From Pasteurellaceae bacterium 15-036681 (GTDB taxonomy: Bacteria > Pseudomonadota > Gammaproteobacteria > Enterobacterales > Pasteurellaceae): a stretch of DNA of 64,000 nucleotides. The stretch covers positions 1 through 64,000 of the forward strand of contig MQVI01000007.1 in assembly GCA_002002485.1 (NCBI GenBank), in the 5' to 3' direction. Below, piece after piece: positions 38,975 through 49,501 of this stretch. The stretch's first letter is position 1. Each line of letters begins with the position of its first letter. A program made the translations under genes and the position numbers. The notes below the pieces were generated by a model. It was not told the DNA's origin, did not search any database, and saw nothing but the letters and a program-made list of their open reading frames with translations.

Positions 38975-39658
38975 TTACAGATAGAATTTCTCAACAAAGT
39001 TTAATTTGTCATCTAGTTTTAACACTAATGGTTGACCAGTTGGGATTTCAAAATCCATGATCTCTTCATCAGAAATACCAATAATGTGTTTCGCTAATGC
39101 ACGTAGTGAGTTACCGTGTGCAGTTACAAGAACACGCTTACCTGAAAGTAATGCTGGAGCGATTTGATCTTCCCAGAACGGTAATACACGTTCTAAAGTG
39201 ATTTTTAAATTTTCTGCATTTGGCACAACATCTGCTGGTAAGTGAGCATAACGGCGGTCGTTATGTGCAGAATTTGGATCTTGCGGATCTAAATCCGGAG
39301 GAGAGATATCGTAAGAACGACGCCAGATGTGAACTTGCTCATCACCATATTGTTCTGCCGTTGCTTTTTTATCTAAGCCTTGCAATGCACCGTAGTGACG
39401 CTCATTTAAGCGCCAGTTTTTCACTTGTGGAATCCATAATTGGTTAGATTCTTCTAACACGATATTACACGTTTTGATTGCACGAGTTAAAACAGATGTG
39501 AATGCGATATCGAATTCATAACCAGCTTCAAGTAATTTTTTACCTGCTGATTTTGCTTCTTCAATACCACGCTCTGTTAAATTAACATCGCGCCAGCCTG
39601 TAAATAAGTTTTTAGCATTCCATTCACTGAAACCGTGACGAATAAATACTAATTCCAT
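38975..39658 (-). CDS. gpmA: 2,3-bisphosphoglycerate-dependent phosphoglycerate mutase
   Basis: Glycolytic and gluconeogenic mutase (227 residues, the short bacterial form). Phospho-His in [28 protein letters not shown] with the catalytic Glu region, the second His in [11 protein letters not shown], and IPTGQPLV near the C terminus. Ribosome site TAGGAGAAC. It is expressed alone, between the MalQ-like small gene and arcB. Confidence 0.97.
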   Translation of the reverse strand: MELVFIRHGFSEWNAKNLFTGWRDVNLTERGIEEAKSAGKKLLEAGYEFDIAFTSVLTRAIKTCNIVLEESNQLWIPQVKNWRLNERHYGALQGLDKKATAEQYGDEQVHIWRRSYDISPPDLDPQDPNSAHNDRRYAHLPADVVPNAENLKITLERVLPFWEDQIAPALLSGKRVLVTAHGNSLRALAKHIIGISDEEIMDFEIPTGQPLVLKLDDKLNFVEKFYL

Positions 39659-39784
39659 AAGTTCTCCTAATAGGTTAAAGTTAATTTGAAAACTTGTTAT
39701 TTATATCAAACTTTTAAAGGATTTGAAAGCAGAACAGTACGAAAAGATGATCTTTCGCAAATATACAACCCTTTGCTAGATAAG

Positions 39785-42031
39785 CTATTGCTGATTAGTT
39801 ATCCACTGGATAGCTTCAGCTAGCTCCACTTCCCATTTTTGTTGGATTTCTGTACTCCATTCAGCAATATATTTTTCCCATTCTGAACCAGTATCTGTCT
39901 GAGCTAATTCAGCAATTTGTTGTAGCCTAATTAAGCCTGCGGAAGCCAGAGCGCCTTTAATTTTGTGAGCCTCATTAAGGGTATTTTTCCTATTTTCCAG
40001 ATTTGGCATACCTTGCCATGTATTTAAATAATTCATCAAATTATTTAAATATTCCGGCATTAATGTTTTAAATAGATCTAAATTCGCTAATACCGCTTTT
40101 TTACCCATTACATCGATTAATTCACTTAATATTTGCTTATTAAAATTACAAGATGTTTGCTCATTACTTTGTACAAGCGGTGTGTTTTCTTGTATATCTT
40201 GCATAGTTCTAGCATTATCTAACACTTCTTCGTCAAAATGGCAATTTAAGCAATCAACTAAAGTTTCAAGAGATAATGGCTTACGTAATACATCATCCAT
40301 TCCTTGTTCTTTATATTCTGCTTTGGTTTGAATTATATTGGCTGTAAGTGCAATTAATAGTGGCAAATAATCTGCATCACCCTCTTCGTAGCGCTTACGT
40401 AGGGTTTGCGCGATTTCAAAACCAGTCATATCTGGTAGCTGAATATCAAGTAGAATTAAATCATAGCTGTTTAAATCAAATAGCTGGAAGGCTTCAGCTC
40501 CAGTCATTGCGACATCAATATCGCATCCCAGTTTTTCCAACATAGCTCGAGCTACCACCACATTGACTTCGATGTCTTCTACCAATAGCACTTTAAGAGA
40601 ATGGGTGCTAATTGTTAACTGTTTTTTCTCTTTTACTTCATCAGCTTGAATTGATAATGTAAATGTAGCACCTTGATTTTCTTCACTTTTTACAGTGAGT
40701 TCTCCCCCCATTAATTTGGCAATACGCTTAGAAATGGCTAGTCCAATACCACTACCTTGCGCTTTTTTTGCTTTTGAATTTTCTGCTTGATAGAACATTG
40801 CAAAAATCTTGCGTTGTTCATGTTTAGGGATTCCGATACCTGTGTCACGTAAGATAAAGTTAAAATGATCTTTATCTACTCGTTCTATATTTAAATAGAT
40901 ATTGCCGCCTTCAGGAGTAAATTTTACCGCATTACTCACTAGATTCCACAGAATTTGGCTTAAACGAGCATTATCGATATAAATAAAATCGGGCAAGTTT
41001 TCAGCATATTGGATTTGGAATTTTATCTTTTTCTTTTCAGCCATCAAATTAGCAAAATGGCTAATATCGCTAATTAATTGAGAAAACTCGACTTCACTGC
41101 GGAATAGTTCAATGCGACGGCTATCTATTTTTTCTAAATCGATAATATCGCCAAAAATATGTCCTAATGATACGGCGCTGATATTAATTGTTTTTAGATA
41201 TTCTCGTTGTTGCTCAGATAACTCACCCTCTAGTAAGATGCGACTTAAACCAATAATACCATTTAATGGCGTACGTAGTTCATGGCTGATTGTGGCCATT
41301 AATCTTGTTTTGTCGCGACTATTTTTTTCAATCACTTCTTGATAACGTTTTCGCTCAGTGATATCGCGACCAAATCCCATAATACAGTGGCGCTGTGTGA
41401 GCTGATCGTAATAAGGTACTTTACGAATTTCAAAGCATGAGAGCTTATTGTTTGGGTGGCGAATCCATTGTTCGTAGGTAATAATGGTGTTACTTGCTAA
41501 GGTATCGTGATCTGTATCTCTAATTAGTTTTGCTGTTTCTTCTGGGTAAATATCGTAGGGTGTTAAATTAATTAGCTCTTTCTCTGATTTTCCTGTTAAA
41601 ACTTCCATAGCTCGATTACCACCTAAGAAATGCCCCTGTTCATCGCGATAAAAAACAAGGTCTGGAGAAGCATCAAAGAATGAGCGGAGGAAAGCTGCTT
41701 GTTGTTCTAATTCAACATTAAGACGTGCATCTTGTTCACGTAATAGCGAAAGATCTCTTAAAGATAGAGTCAAACGTTGACGAGAACGCTCTAGTTTTTC
41801 AACAATTAAGTTAAAGAAGTAAATCACAAAGGGTGCAGAAATTAAACCAAAACCAATTGAGCGAAAAATATCCTCGGTATGAACTTGTCCTGTCATTATA
41901 AAAGTAAGTAGGCTTTGGATGATAATTGCGAATATGGCTAAGACAAATAGTCCCCATATTGCAGCTTTTCCTTTACCGAGGCGTAATACCCAATTGACAT
42001 AATTTTGTCCATATTGTTTTAGATTGCTCAT
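39785..42031 (-). CDS. arcB: Aerobic respiration control sensor kinase ArcB
   Basis: Tripartite hybrid kinase (748 residues) that phosphorylates ArcA when quinones are reduced. Two N-terminal helices (about 23-48 and 58-77), a short linker, a PAS domain (about 112-225), HisKA with ISHELRTPLNG (His250), the ATPase with DTGIGIPKHE and GSGIGLAIS, a receiver with LLDIQLPDMTG, and an HPt with EAHKIKGALAS. Aligned by eye to E. coli ArcB (778 residues), the offset is 42 residues because the coiled linker is shorter. Cys180 of E. coli is Gly138 here; Cys241 is kept as Cys199; an extra Cys216 is present. Confidence 0.95.
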   Translation of the reverse strand: MSNLKQYGQNYVNWVLRLGKGKAAIWGLFVLAIFAIIIQSLLTFIMTGQVHTEDIFRSIGFGLISAPFVIYFFNLIVEKLERSRQRLTLSLRDLSLLREQDARLNVELEQQAAFLRSFFDASPDLVFYRDEQGHFLGGNRAMEVLTGKSEKELINLTPYDIYPEETAKLIRDTDHDTLASNTIITYEQWIRHPNNKLSCFEIRKVPYYDQLTQRHCIMGFGRDITERKRYQEVIEKNSRDKTRLMATISHELRTPLNGIIGLSRILLEGELSEQQREYLKTINISAVSLGHIFGDIIDLEKIDSRRIELFRSEVEFSQLISDISHFANLMAEKKKIKFQIQYAENLPDFIYIDNARLSQILWNLVSNAVKFTPEGGNIYLNIERVDKDHFNFILRDTGIGIPKHEQRKIFAMFYQAENSKAKKAQGSGIGLAISKRIAKLMGGELTVKSEENQGATFTLSIQADEVKEKKQLTISTHSLKVLLVEDIEVNVVVARAMLEKLGCDIDVAMTGAEAFQLFDLNSYDLILLDIQLPDMTGFEIAQTLRKRYEEGDADYLPLLIALTANIIQTKAEYKEQGMDDVLRKPLSLETLVDCLNCHFDEEVLDNARTMQDIQENTPLVQSNEQTSCNFNKQILSELIDVMGKKAVLANLDLFKTLMPEYLNNLMNYLNTWQGMPNLENRKNTLNEAHKIKGALASAGLIRLQQIAELAQTDTGSEWEKYIAEWSTEIQQKWEVELAEAIQWITNQQ

Positions 42032-42051
42032 ATATTTCCCTTACAGAGTAA

Positions 42052-42070
42052 AGGGGATTATTCATCCCCT
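42052..42070 (-). terminator. Hairpin between the EamA gene and arcB
   Basis: GGGGAT/ATCCCC stem with a 5-nt loop in the 45-bp gap. Only a short T-rich stretch follows on the minus strand, so readthrough into arcB is possible. Confidence 0.4.
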
Positions 42071-42076
42071 CACTTA

Positions 42077-42940
42077 TTATCGCCAATAAAATAAACAAAT
42101 AATTGCGATAATTGCAATTACAACACCTAAGTAATTAGTCTTATTAATTTTTTCTTTAAAGATTAATGCACCAGCTAGCGTGCCAAGACAGATCACTCCT
42201 AGGTTCATACCGGTAAAAACTAAGGTAGGATCATTTTTCATCACTTGGTGTGCTTTGATGTAAAAAAGAATATTACCAAAATTTAAGACACCTAGTAATA
42301 AACCAACTCCCACACTTGCGACATGCCATTGTGTTCGCTTCAGCAATAGGTAGATGAACATGACACAACCAGCACCAACAAATGAAATAAAGAGCGTTAA
42401 TGGAAATGCAGAGCCTGTTTTTGCCATTTGTTTAAACAAAATATCGATCACTCCGAAGCCAATCCAAACGAGAGCGAGTGAAATAATTGCAGTTTTACCA
42501 CCTTTACCAATTCCTTCATTGCTTTTCCATAGCAAACAACCTAGAGCTGTAAAGGCGAGTAAAAGTGCAATTAATTTGTTGGAAGTGACCGCTTCACCAA
42601 AAAGCGTAAACGCAGCGAGAATAGGTAAAAATAATGATAGGCGTTGTGCTGCATCAGTACGGATAATACCAGCAAACTCAAGAGCTTTAGCTTGAATTAA
42701 GAAAACTGCTGGTAATAAAATGCCTAGCGCAAAAAAGAGATAGGAAGAGGGGTTATTCGCTACAATTTCAACAATAGTGCTATCTCCAAAATTGGGTTTC
42801 AGTAAGAAATAACAAAGACTAGTTGCAATGATATAATTTACAGCAATACTTTGTGCAATAAGAATACCTTTACTACGTGCAACCTTGATTAGCACACCTA
42901 CCAATACGCTACATAAAATAGCGAATACAAGTTCTAACAT
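42077..42940 (-). CDS. EamA/DMT-family transporter
   Basis: A 287-residue membrane protein with about ten hydrophobic helices arranged as two related halves, typical of the drug/metabolite transporter superfamily. Each half ends in a short helix with a charged turn (e.g. LIFKEKINKTNYLGVVI). The substrate cannot be told from sequence. It is transcribed toward arcB and is divergent from the GT2-like gene. Unrelated in detail to the second EamA protein at 58992. Confidence 0.8.
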   Translation of the reverse strand: MLELVFAILCSVLVGVLIKVARSKGILIAQSIAVNYIIATSLCYFLLKPNFGDSTIVEIVANNPSSYLFFALGILLPAVFLIQAKALEFAGIIRTDAAQRLSLFLPILAAFTLFGEAVTSNKLIALLLAFTALGCLLWKSNEGIGKGGKTAIISLALVWIGFGVIDILFKQMAKTGSAFPLTLFISFVGAGCVMFIYLLLKRTQWHVASVGVGLLLGVLNFGNILFYIKAHQVMKNDPTLVFTGMNLGVICLGTLAGALIFKEKINKTNYLGVVIAIIAIICLFYWR

Positions 42941-43063
42941 ATAGTCTCCTTTTATGTGATTAGAACAGTTTTAAAAAAAGACTTATTCTAATCGTTTTTT
43001 GAGGTGGTTGACTAGTCTGATTTCTGCTAAGATTCAGCAAATTTGTGACTTTTTAGATTCAAT

Positions 43064-43927
43064 ATGTCAATAACCAGAACCTCAGAATTTCCTCTTAGTG
43101 TTGCGGTGATTACCTCAACGATTGGTCGTTCACATCTAGAACGAGCTATCCAAAGTGTTCAGCAACAAAATTATCCATGTAAGCATTATGTTTTTGTTGA
43201 TGGTGAGCAATATTTTGCCACAGCGAAGGCTATTTTAGATAAATATCCACACATCATTCCCATTTATTTACCAATGAATACGGGGGCTGGAGGTTGGACA
43301 AATAGCTCAATTAATGCGATAGCGCCGTTTTTAGTCAAAGAAGACATTATGTGTTATTTAGATGATGATAACTGGTATGAACCAAATCATATAGAGTCGG
43401 GTGTAGCAACTTTATTAGCCTCAAATGCGGACTACGCCTATTCTTTACGTTATTGTTATATGCCAGAATTAAATAAAAGTTGCCCTGATGTGAATGAGTC
43501 TATAGCTAATTATAATTCAAGTATGCCAAACCCATTTGTCTACACAATTTCTTTTGGCGGTAAACAAATTACAATGACAACCACCCAGAATAAAATAAAC
43601 CATATTGATACAAATTGTTTTTTTGTGAAAAGGGATATTGCGGTGGATACTGCATCAAACTGGGTTAAAACCAAGCAAAATGACACTTATGTATTTGAAA
43701 AATTTCTAGAAATTGGTTTAGTTGGCTGTTGTACAGGACAATTTAGTGTCCAGTATTTACTAGATCTAAATAAATACGATATTGGTTTTATCAATACTTG
43801 CAAAATGAATTTTGAAAATATTACTGACTTAGAGATTAAAGAGCTTTTTTATCAAAAGCAGTGTTTATACTATCAAGTCAGTTTGGAAAATTGGGGTGGT
43901 ATATTTCCTTGGAATAGGCAAAATTAA
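43064..43927 (+). CDS. Putative GT2-like glycosyltransferase, orphan
   Basis: A 287-residue protein with a GT-A-like front half: SVAVITSTIGRSHLERAIQS, QQQNYPCKHYVFVDGEQ, NTGAGGWTNSSIN and MCYLDDDNWYEPNHIE, where DDD is the likely metal-binding motif. The back half is unusual and Cys-containing, with HIDTNCFFVKRDIA, a common acceptor-side motif in capsule and LOS transferases. No membrane segment. It is isolated from other polysaccharide genes and I cannot name a substrate. Confidence 0.72.
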   Translation: MSITRTSEFPLSVAVITSTIGRSHLERAIQSVQQQNYPCKHYVFVDGEQYFATAKAILDKYPHIIPIYLPMNTGAGGWTNSSINAIAPFLVKEDIMCYLDDDNWYEPNHIESGVATLLASNADYAYSLRYCYMPELNKSCPDVNESIANYNSSMPNPFVYTISFGGKQITMTTTQNKINHIDTNCFFVKRDIAVDTASNWVKTKQNDTYVFEKFLEIGLVGCCTGQFSVQYLLDLNKYDIGFINTCKMNFENITDLEIKELFYQKQCLYYQVSLENWGGIFPWNRQN

Positions 43928-43930
43928 CAG

Positions 43931-43969
43931 AAAATGGCAGTAAATGTAAATAATCCACTGCCATTATTT
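43931..43969. terminator. Bidirectional terminator between the GT2-like gene and smrB
   Basis: AATGGCAGT (43933-43941) and ACTGCCATT (43957-43965): a 9-bp stem with a 15-nt loop and A/T-rich flanks between convergent genes. Confidence 0.6.
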
Positions 43970-43973
43970 GAAG

Positions 43974-44501
43974 TTAACGTTTTTCTCTAATTTCTAATTG
44001 TTCCACCAAAATTAAAATTGCTGCATCTCCCCCCCATTCTCGAGGTGCTTGATGTAAAGCTAATACTTTTGGATGCTGAACTAGCCAGCGTGGAATTTGG
44101 TGTTTCAGTGCACGAGTGCCAAAACCAGTCATAATGCTTGCACAATAAACTTGTTCACGTTCACACGCCATAATTAAACTAGCGAGTTCCTTTTTAGCAT
44201 TTTCACGAGTTAAACCATGAAGATCTAAAAAGAGTTCGGGGTGAAAATCACCACGGCGTAGTTGTTTTAAAATATAAGGATCTACATCTTCACGGCGGTA
44301 ACGCACTTTCTCATTTTCTTCAGTGAGAAGTGGTTCATATTCATCAGAAAAATAGAATAAAGTATCAGCCTTTTCGCTTAATTCTCGAATTTCACTAACT
44401 TTTTTTCGTGGTTCAACTTTAGGGACAAAAGTATCTTGTTTAATCTTTTTAGTGCCTTTCACTGTCTCTTGAAACAGGGCAAAATCATCATCTTGTAACA
44501 T
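43974..44501 (-). CDS. smrB: Smr-domain ribosome rescue endonuclease SmrB
   Basis: A 175-residue protein whose C-terminal Smr domain contains LDLHGLTRENAKKEL, IMTGFGTRAL and the family-specific HQAPREWGGDAAI. In E. coli SmrB cuts mRNA between collided ribosomes. The ATG at 44501, preceded by AAAGAGGAAT, is chosen over an upstream in-frame start at 44558. It is divergent from prmB, the same arrangement as in E. coli. Confidence 0.9.
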   Translation of the reverse strand: MLQDDDFALFQETVKGTKKIKQDTFVPKVEPRKKVSEIRELSEKADTLFYFSDEYEPLLTEENEKVRYRREDVDPYILKQLRRGDFHPELFLDLHGLTRENAKKELASLIMACEREQVYCASIMTGFGTRALKHQIPRWLVQHPKVLALHQAPREWGGDAAILILVEQLEIREKR

Positions 44502-44586
44502 TTTTATTCCTCTTTTTGATTTGTGCATTCTAACATAAATGGAAATATGGTATAACAAGAGGGTGTTTATTTAATGGAAATTACTT

Positions 44587-45540
44587 ATGTTTGAACCCCA
44601 ATATAACCTCGAATTACTCGAAGAAATCAATGCTTATCCAGTCGAAGATGATCTTGCGACAATTTTAGATATGATGCGTTGGGCATATAGTTACTTTAAT
44701 GCCTCTGATCTTTATTATGGTCATGGTCATGATAATCCGTGGGATGAAGCCAACCAATTAGTGCTAAGCGCACTAGCTTTACCAGTTGATGTACCAGAAA
44801 GTCTCTATTCATCGCGTTTAGCTCGTGTGGAGAAAGAGCGCATTGTCGGTTTAGTTCAACAGCGTTTAGGTTTGCGTAAACCTGTGGCGTATTTAACTAA
44901 CTCAGCGTGGTTTGCTGGTGCGGAATATTATGTTGATGAACGTGTGATTATTCCTCGTTCGCCAATAGCGGAGCTAATAGTACAGGGATTCACAGGTATT
45001 TTACGTGCAGAGCCAAAACGAATTTTAGACATGTGTACGGGAAGTGGTTGTATTGCGATTGCTTGCGCGGAGCGTTTCCCAAATGCAGAAGTGGATGCTG
45101 TTGATTTGTCTTTTGACGCATTAAATGTGGCGGAGATTAATATCGATCGTCATAATGTAGCGCATAGGGTGTTCCCATTACAATCGGATCTGTTTACTAA
45201 TCTGCCACAAGATCGTTACGATTTAATCGTGACAAATCCACCTTATGTTGATCAAGAAGATCTCGCCGATATGCCAGAAGAGTTCCATCACGAGCCAGAA
45301 TTGGCATTAGGCTCTGGCTCAGATGGCTTAGATATAACTAAACGCATTTTAGCGCAAGCAGCAGATTATTTAAGTGACAATGGTGTGTTAGTATGTGAAG
45401 TGGGTAACAGTATGGTACATTTGATCGAGCAGTTCCCGACAGTACCATTCCACTGGCTCGAATTTAAACACGGCGGTTTAGGTGTATTCAGCTTAACACG
45501 TGACCAGTTAGCTGCAAATCGTCATTTATTTGAGGTTTGA
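44587..45540 (+). CDS. prmB: 50S ribosomal protein L3 glutamine methyltransferase
   Basis: SAM-dependent N5-glutamine methyltransferase (317 residues) acting on uL3. Seen: SAM loop [16 protein letters not shown], catalytic NPPY in [34 protein letters not shown], and a helical N-terminal domain with [15 protein letters not shown]. Nothing else in the 109-bp gap before ppc looks functional. Confidence 0.94.
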   Translation: MFEPQYNLELLEEINAYPVEDDLATILDMMRWAYSYFNASDLYYGHGHDNPWDEANQLVLSALALPVDVPESLYSSRLARVEKERIVGLVQQRLGLRKPVAYLTNSAWFAGAEYYVDERVIIPRSPIAELIVQGFTGILRAEPKRILDMCTGSGCIAIACAERFPNAEVDAVDLSFDALNVAEINIDRHNVAHRVFPLQSDLFTNLPQDRYDLIVTNPPYVDQEDLADMPEEFHHEPELALGSGSDGLDITKRILAQAADYLSDNGVLVCEVGNSMVHLIEQFPTVPFHWLEFKHGGLGVFSLTRDQLAANRHLFEV

Positions 45541-45649
45541 TAAGTTTTTCTAATTTATTTCATAAAATAAATTAAATATCGTTGCTATTTGTCCTCTTTT
45601 TCGGTATATCTATGTTTAGTTAATATTTTACCGTTAGAGGACATTTTTT

Positions 45650-48286
45650 ATGAGCCAAGTTTATGAATCAATGCGCCACAATATCCATATGTTGGGTGAT
45701 TTTTTAGGAGAGACGATTCGCGATGCACAGGGCAGTGAAATTTTAGAATTGATCGAAAGTATCCGTGTATTATCAAGAAGTTCTCGTGCAGGTGACGAAA
45801 AAGCACGTGAACAACTACTTGATATGCTTGCGAATATTTCTACTGAAAATATTATTCCTGTTGCGCGTGCATTCAGTCAATTCTTGAATCTCACCAATAT
45901 TGCTGAGCAATATCAAACTAATTCTCGCCGTAGTCATAATGATGTGTCTGAGCAGTCAATGGGCGCTCTTTTTGCGCGTTTAAAAGCACAAAATGTACCA
46001 GCTCAGAAAGTGATTGAAACTGTTGAGCGTTTGTTGATCGACTTAGTATTAACTGCGCATCCAACAGAAGTCACTCGTCGTTCATTAGTGCATAAACACG
46101 TGGAAATCAACCGTTGCTTAAGTCGCTTAGAACACGATGATTTAACTGATGCCGAAACAACAAAATTAAAACGCCGCTTAATGCAATTAATTGCATTGGC
46201 ATGGCATACCAACGAAATCCGCACCAAACGCCCAACGCCTGTTGATGAAGCAAAATGGGGAATGGCAGTGATCGAAAATAGTTTATGGAAAGCGGTGCCT
46301 GAATTTTGTCGTCAATTAAATTTCCATTTAGAGAAAAACTTTGGTGTTCAGCATCCAGTGGGCCTTGCACCGGTACGTTTTTCTTCATGGATGGGCGGTG
46401 ATCGTGATGGTAACCCATTTGTAACGGCAGAAACTACTCGTACAGTGCTAAGAATGAACCGCTGGAAAGCATCAGAATTATTCTTAGAAGAGATGAAATC
46501 CCTAGCCGATGAACTTTCTGTGGTGCAATGTACACCAGAATTCCGTGCTAAATATGGTGACCATTTAGAACCGTATCGAGTGGTGATTAAAGAGCTGCGT
46601 GCAAAATTAGTTAAAACAGTAGCTTACTACACAGAATTACTTGAAAACAAACCGCTTACTGTTTGTCAAAATGATATTTTGACTGATGACCAACAACTTT
46701 GGGAGCCATTGTATGACTGCTATCAATCGTTACATGCATGTGGAATGCGCATTATTGCGAATGGTGGCTTGCTGGATTGCTTGCGTCGTGTGCGTTGCTT
46801 TGGTTTAGGTTTATCTCGTTTAGATATCCGTCAGGAAAGCACTCGTCACGAAATGGCTGTAGCTGAAATTACCCGCTATATTGGTTTAGGGGACTACTCA
46901 CAATGGACTGAAGACGATAAACAGGCATTTTTAGTCCGTGAATTAAGTTCTCGCCGTCCGCTTGTGCCAACTAATTGGAAACCAAGCCCTGAAACTCAAG
47001 AGATTTTAGATACCTGTAAAGTGGTTGCAGAACAACCAGAAGGTGTGATTTCAGCTTATGTGATCTCAATGGCGCGTGAAGCATCAGATGTACTTGCAGT
47101 GCATTTATTATTGAAAGAATCAGGCTGTACAACCCCGATTCGTGTTGCACCACTATTTGAAACTTTAGATGATTTAGATCGCTGTGAAAAAGTGATGACC
47201 GATCTGTTTAATATTGGCTGGTACCGTGGCGTGATCAACAACAAACAAATGGTGATGATCGGCTATTCTGACTCAGCAAAAGATGCAGGTATGCTTGCGG
47301 CATCGTGGGCGCAATATCGAGCACAAGAAGCATTGGTGAATTTAAGTGAAAAATGTGGTATTGAATTAACCTTGTTCCATGGTCGTGGCGGTACTATTGG
47401 TCGTGGTGGCGCGCCTGCTCATGCTGCGTTGTTGTCTCAGCCGCCTCGTTCACTTAAAAATGGTTTACGCGTAACAGAACAGGGTGAAATGATTCGCTTT
47501 AAACTTGGTCTACCAGCAGTTGCTGTGGGCAGTTTAGATCTTTATGCGAGTGCGATTTTAGAAGCAAATCTTTGCCCACCGCCAGAGCCAAAACAAGCGT
47601 GGCGTGATGTGATGGATCAAGGTTCGGCAATTTCTTGCGAGCTTTATCGTAATATCGTGCGTGGCGAGCCAGACTTCGTGCCTTATTTCCGAGCTGCCAC
47701 ACCAGAACAAGAGCTTTCAAAATTACCACTCGGCTCTCGTCCTGCAAAACGCAATCCAAACGGTGGAGTTGAAAGTTTACGTGCTATTCCATGGATTTTC
47801 GCATGGATGCAAAACCGTTTAATGTTGCCAGCATGGTTAGGGGCAGGTGCTGCATTAGAGCAGTTAATTCAACAAGGAAACCGAGCTCTGTTAGAAGAAA
47901 TGTGCCAACAATGGCCGTTCTTCTCAACTCGAATCGGTATGTTAGAGATGGTGTTCAGTAAAGCGGATTTATGGTTAGCAGAGCATTACGATCAACGTCT
48001 TGTACCACAAGAGTTACACCGTTTAGGTAAAGAGTTACGCGCGCAATTATCGGCAGATGTAGAAACCGTGCTATCGCTTTCTCACGAGGGTCAGCTAATG
48101 GCAACACTTCCATGGGTGGCTGAGTCGATTGCATTACGTAATGTTTATACAGATCCGCTCAACTTATTGCAAGTAGAGCTATTACACCGTTTACGTGCAC
48201 AAGGCGAAAATCCGAATCCAGAATTGGAACAGGCATTGATGATTACCATCACAGGTATTGCTGCGGGTATGCGTAATACAGGCTAG
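45650..48286 (+). CDS. ppc: Phosphoenolpyruvate carboxylase
   Basis: Anaplerotic enzyme (878 residues) fixing bicarbonate onto PEP to give oxaloacetate, feeding the reductive branch to succinate. Catalytic His in [13 protein letters not shown], the [16 protein letters not shown] loop, [10 protein letters not shown], the mobile [14 protein letters not shown] loop, and the C-terminal [10 protein letters not shown] signature. GAGGACAT precedes the ATG. It is monocistronic, upstream of rnpB. Confidence 0.97.
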   Translation: MSQVYESMRHNIHMLGDFLGETIRDAQGSEILELIESIRVLSRSSRAGDEKAREQLLDMLANISTENIIPVARAFSQFLNLTNIAEQYQTNSRRSHNDVSEQSMGALFARLKAQNVPAQKVIETVERLLIDLVLTAHPTEVTRRSLVHKHVEINRCLSRLEHDDLTDAETTKLKRRLMQLIALAWHTNEIRTKRPTPVDEAKWGMAVIENSLWKAVPEFCRQLNFHLEKNFGVQHPVGLAPVRFSSWMGGDRDGNPFVTAETTRTVLRMNRWKASELFLEEMKSLADELSVVQCTPEFRAKYGDHLEPYRVVIKELRAKLVKTVAYYTELLENKPLTVCQNDILTDDQQLWEPLYDCYQSLHACGMRIIANGGLLDCLRRVRCFGLGLSRLDIRQESTRHEMAVAEITRYIGLGDYSQWTEDDKQAFLVRELSSRRPLVPTNWKPSPETQEILDTCKVVAEQPEGVISAYVISMAREASDVLAVHLLLKESGCTTPIRVAPLFETLDDLDRCEKVMTDLFNIGWYRGVINNKQMVMIGYSDSAKDAGMLAASWAQYRAQEALVNLSEKCGIELTLFHGRGGTIGRGGAPAHAALLSQPPRSLKNGLRVTEQGEMIRFKLGLPAVAVGSLDLYASAILEANLCPPPEPKQAWRDVMDQGSAISCELYRNIVRGEPDFVPYFRAATPEQELSKLPLGSRPAKRNPNGGVESLRAIPWIFAWMQNRLMLPAWLGAGAALEQLIQQGNRALLEEMCQQWPFFSTRIGMLEMVFSKADLWLAEHYDQRLVPQELHRLGKELRAQLSADVETVLSLSHEGQLMATLPWVAESIALRNVYTDPLNLLQVELLHRLRAQGENPNPELEQALMITITGIAAGMRNTG

Positions 48287-48334
48287 TAAAATTAGCGGAG
48301 GAAAGTACCGCTTGTAGATGGGATGCGTTAATCC

Positions 48335-48363
48335 TTGGCAAAGCGGTATAAATCCGCTATACT
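48335..48363 (+). promoter_or_regulatory. Promoter of rnpB
   Basis: TTGGCA (48335-48340), 17-bp spacer, TATACT (48358-48363), followed by GC-rich discriminator sequence; the start is predicted about 48370, at the 5' end of the RNA. Confidence 0.78.
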
Positions 48364-48372
48364 TCGCGCCCT

Positions 48373-48750
<378 letters not shown>

Positions 48751-48796
48751 CATTCTTATGAAGCAAGCTTTAGCTTGTGACTAAAAAATACTTAGA

Positions 48797-48826
48797 AGCG
48801 AACAGAACTTTCTGTTCGCTTTTTTG
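48797..48826 (+). terminator. Terminator of rnpB
   Basis: AGCGAACAGA, loop ACTT, TCTGTTCGCT (48797-48820): a perfect 10-bp stem followed by TTTTTG. Confidence 0.92.
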
Positions 48827-48862
48827 TATCTATAATATTGGAGTTTTTGAATATTGAGCTAT

Positions 48863-49501
48863 ATGAAAAAGATATTTGTTACCCTATTTTCACTATTTAT
48901 TTCATCGACAGTACTTGCTCACCCTCATTCATTTCTTGAAATGCAAAATAAGGTGCTGATTAATCAAGGAAAGTTAGATGGGTTTAAAATGCGCTGGACA
49001 TTGGATGAGATAACATCCTCTGAATTACTGTATGAAGTTAAATCGGCGAAGGATAAAGAGCAGGCTCTTACAAAAATTACACGTGAATTAGATGATTCAG
49101 CGGTCAATGCTCACTATTTTAGTGAGCTTTATGATGAGAAAAATCAGCCCATCAAATTTAAGGCAAAGCCACAGGACTCTTCCGTTGAAATTAAAGATCA
49201 AAATATTATTTATCATTTTACTTTGGCATTAGCAAAACCGGTGGAGGCTAAAAATAACACATATCGTTTGTTTACTTTTGAGCCAAGCTATTATCTTGCG
49301 ATGAATTACTTAAATGAGAATGATGTTTCCATTTCGGAGCAAGATATTTGCTCAGTTAAATTGATCGAACCTAAAGTGAATCAAAATTTACGCCTTTATG
49401 CCTCTTCATTAGATAAAAATGACAGTGCAGATATGCCTGGTAGCGGTAGCTTATCTCTTGGTGGGCAATTTGCACAAACAGTGAGTGTCGCATGCAAATA
49501 A
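48863..49501 (+). CDS. DUF1007-family exported protein, metal-transporter partner
   Basis: A 212-residue exported protein: signal peptide about 1-19 with cleavage before HPHSF, giving a mature N-terminal His-Pro-His that could bind metal. The family (DUF1007) is commonly found beside NicO/RcnA-type nickel/cobalt transporters, as here. Its stop overlaps the next start by 10 bp. The ATG at 48863 is preferred to a TTG at 48854. A periplasmic metal-handling role is inference. Confidence 0.8.
   Translation: MKKIFVTLFSLFISSTVLAHPHSFLEMQNKVLINQGKLDGFKMRWTLDEITSSELLYEVKSAKDKEQALTKITRELDDSAVNAHYFSELYDEKNQPIKFKAKPQDSSVEIKDQNIIYHFTLALAKPVEAKNNTYRLFTFEPSYYLAMNYLNENDVSISEQDICSVKLIEPKVNQNLRLYASSLDKNDSADMPGSGSLSLGGQFAQTVSVACK

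Noticed and set aside
39696-39709. Possible FNR box upstream of gpmA
   Set aside because: Only one half-site (ATCAA) is intact; the other arm is GTTAT.
44029-44035. C7 tract in smrB as a phase-variation site
   Set aside because: It encodes the conserved WGGD motif of the Smr domain and is only seven bases long.
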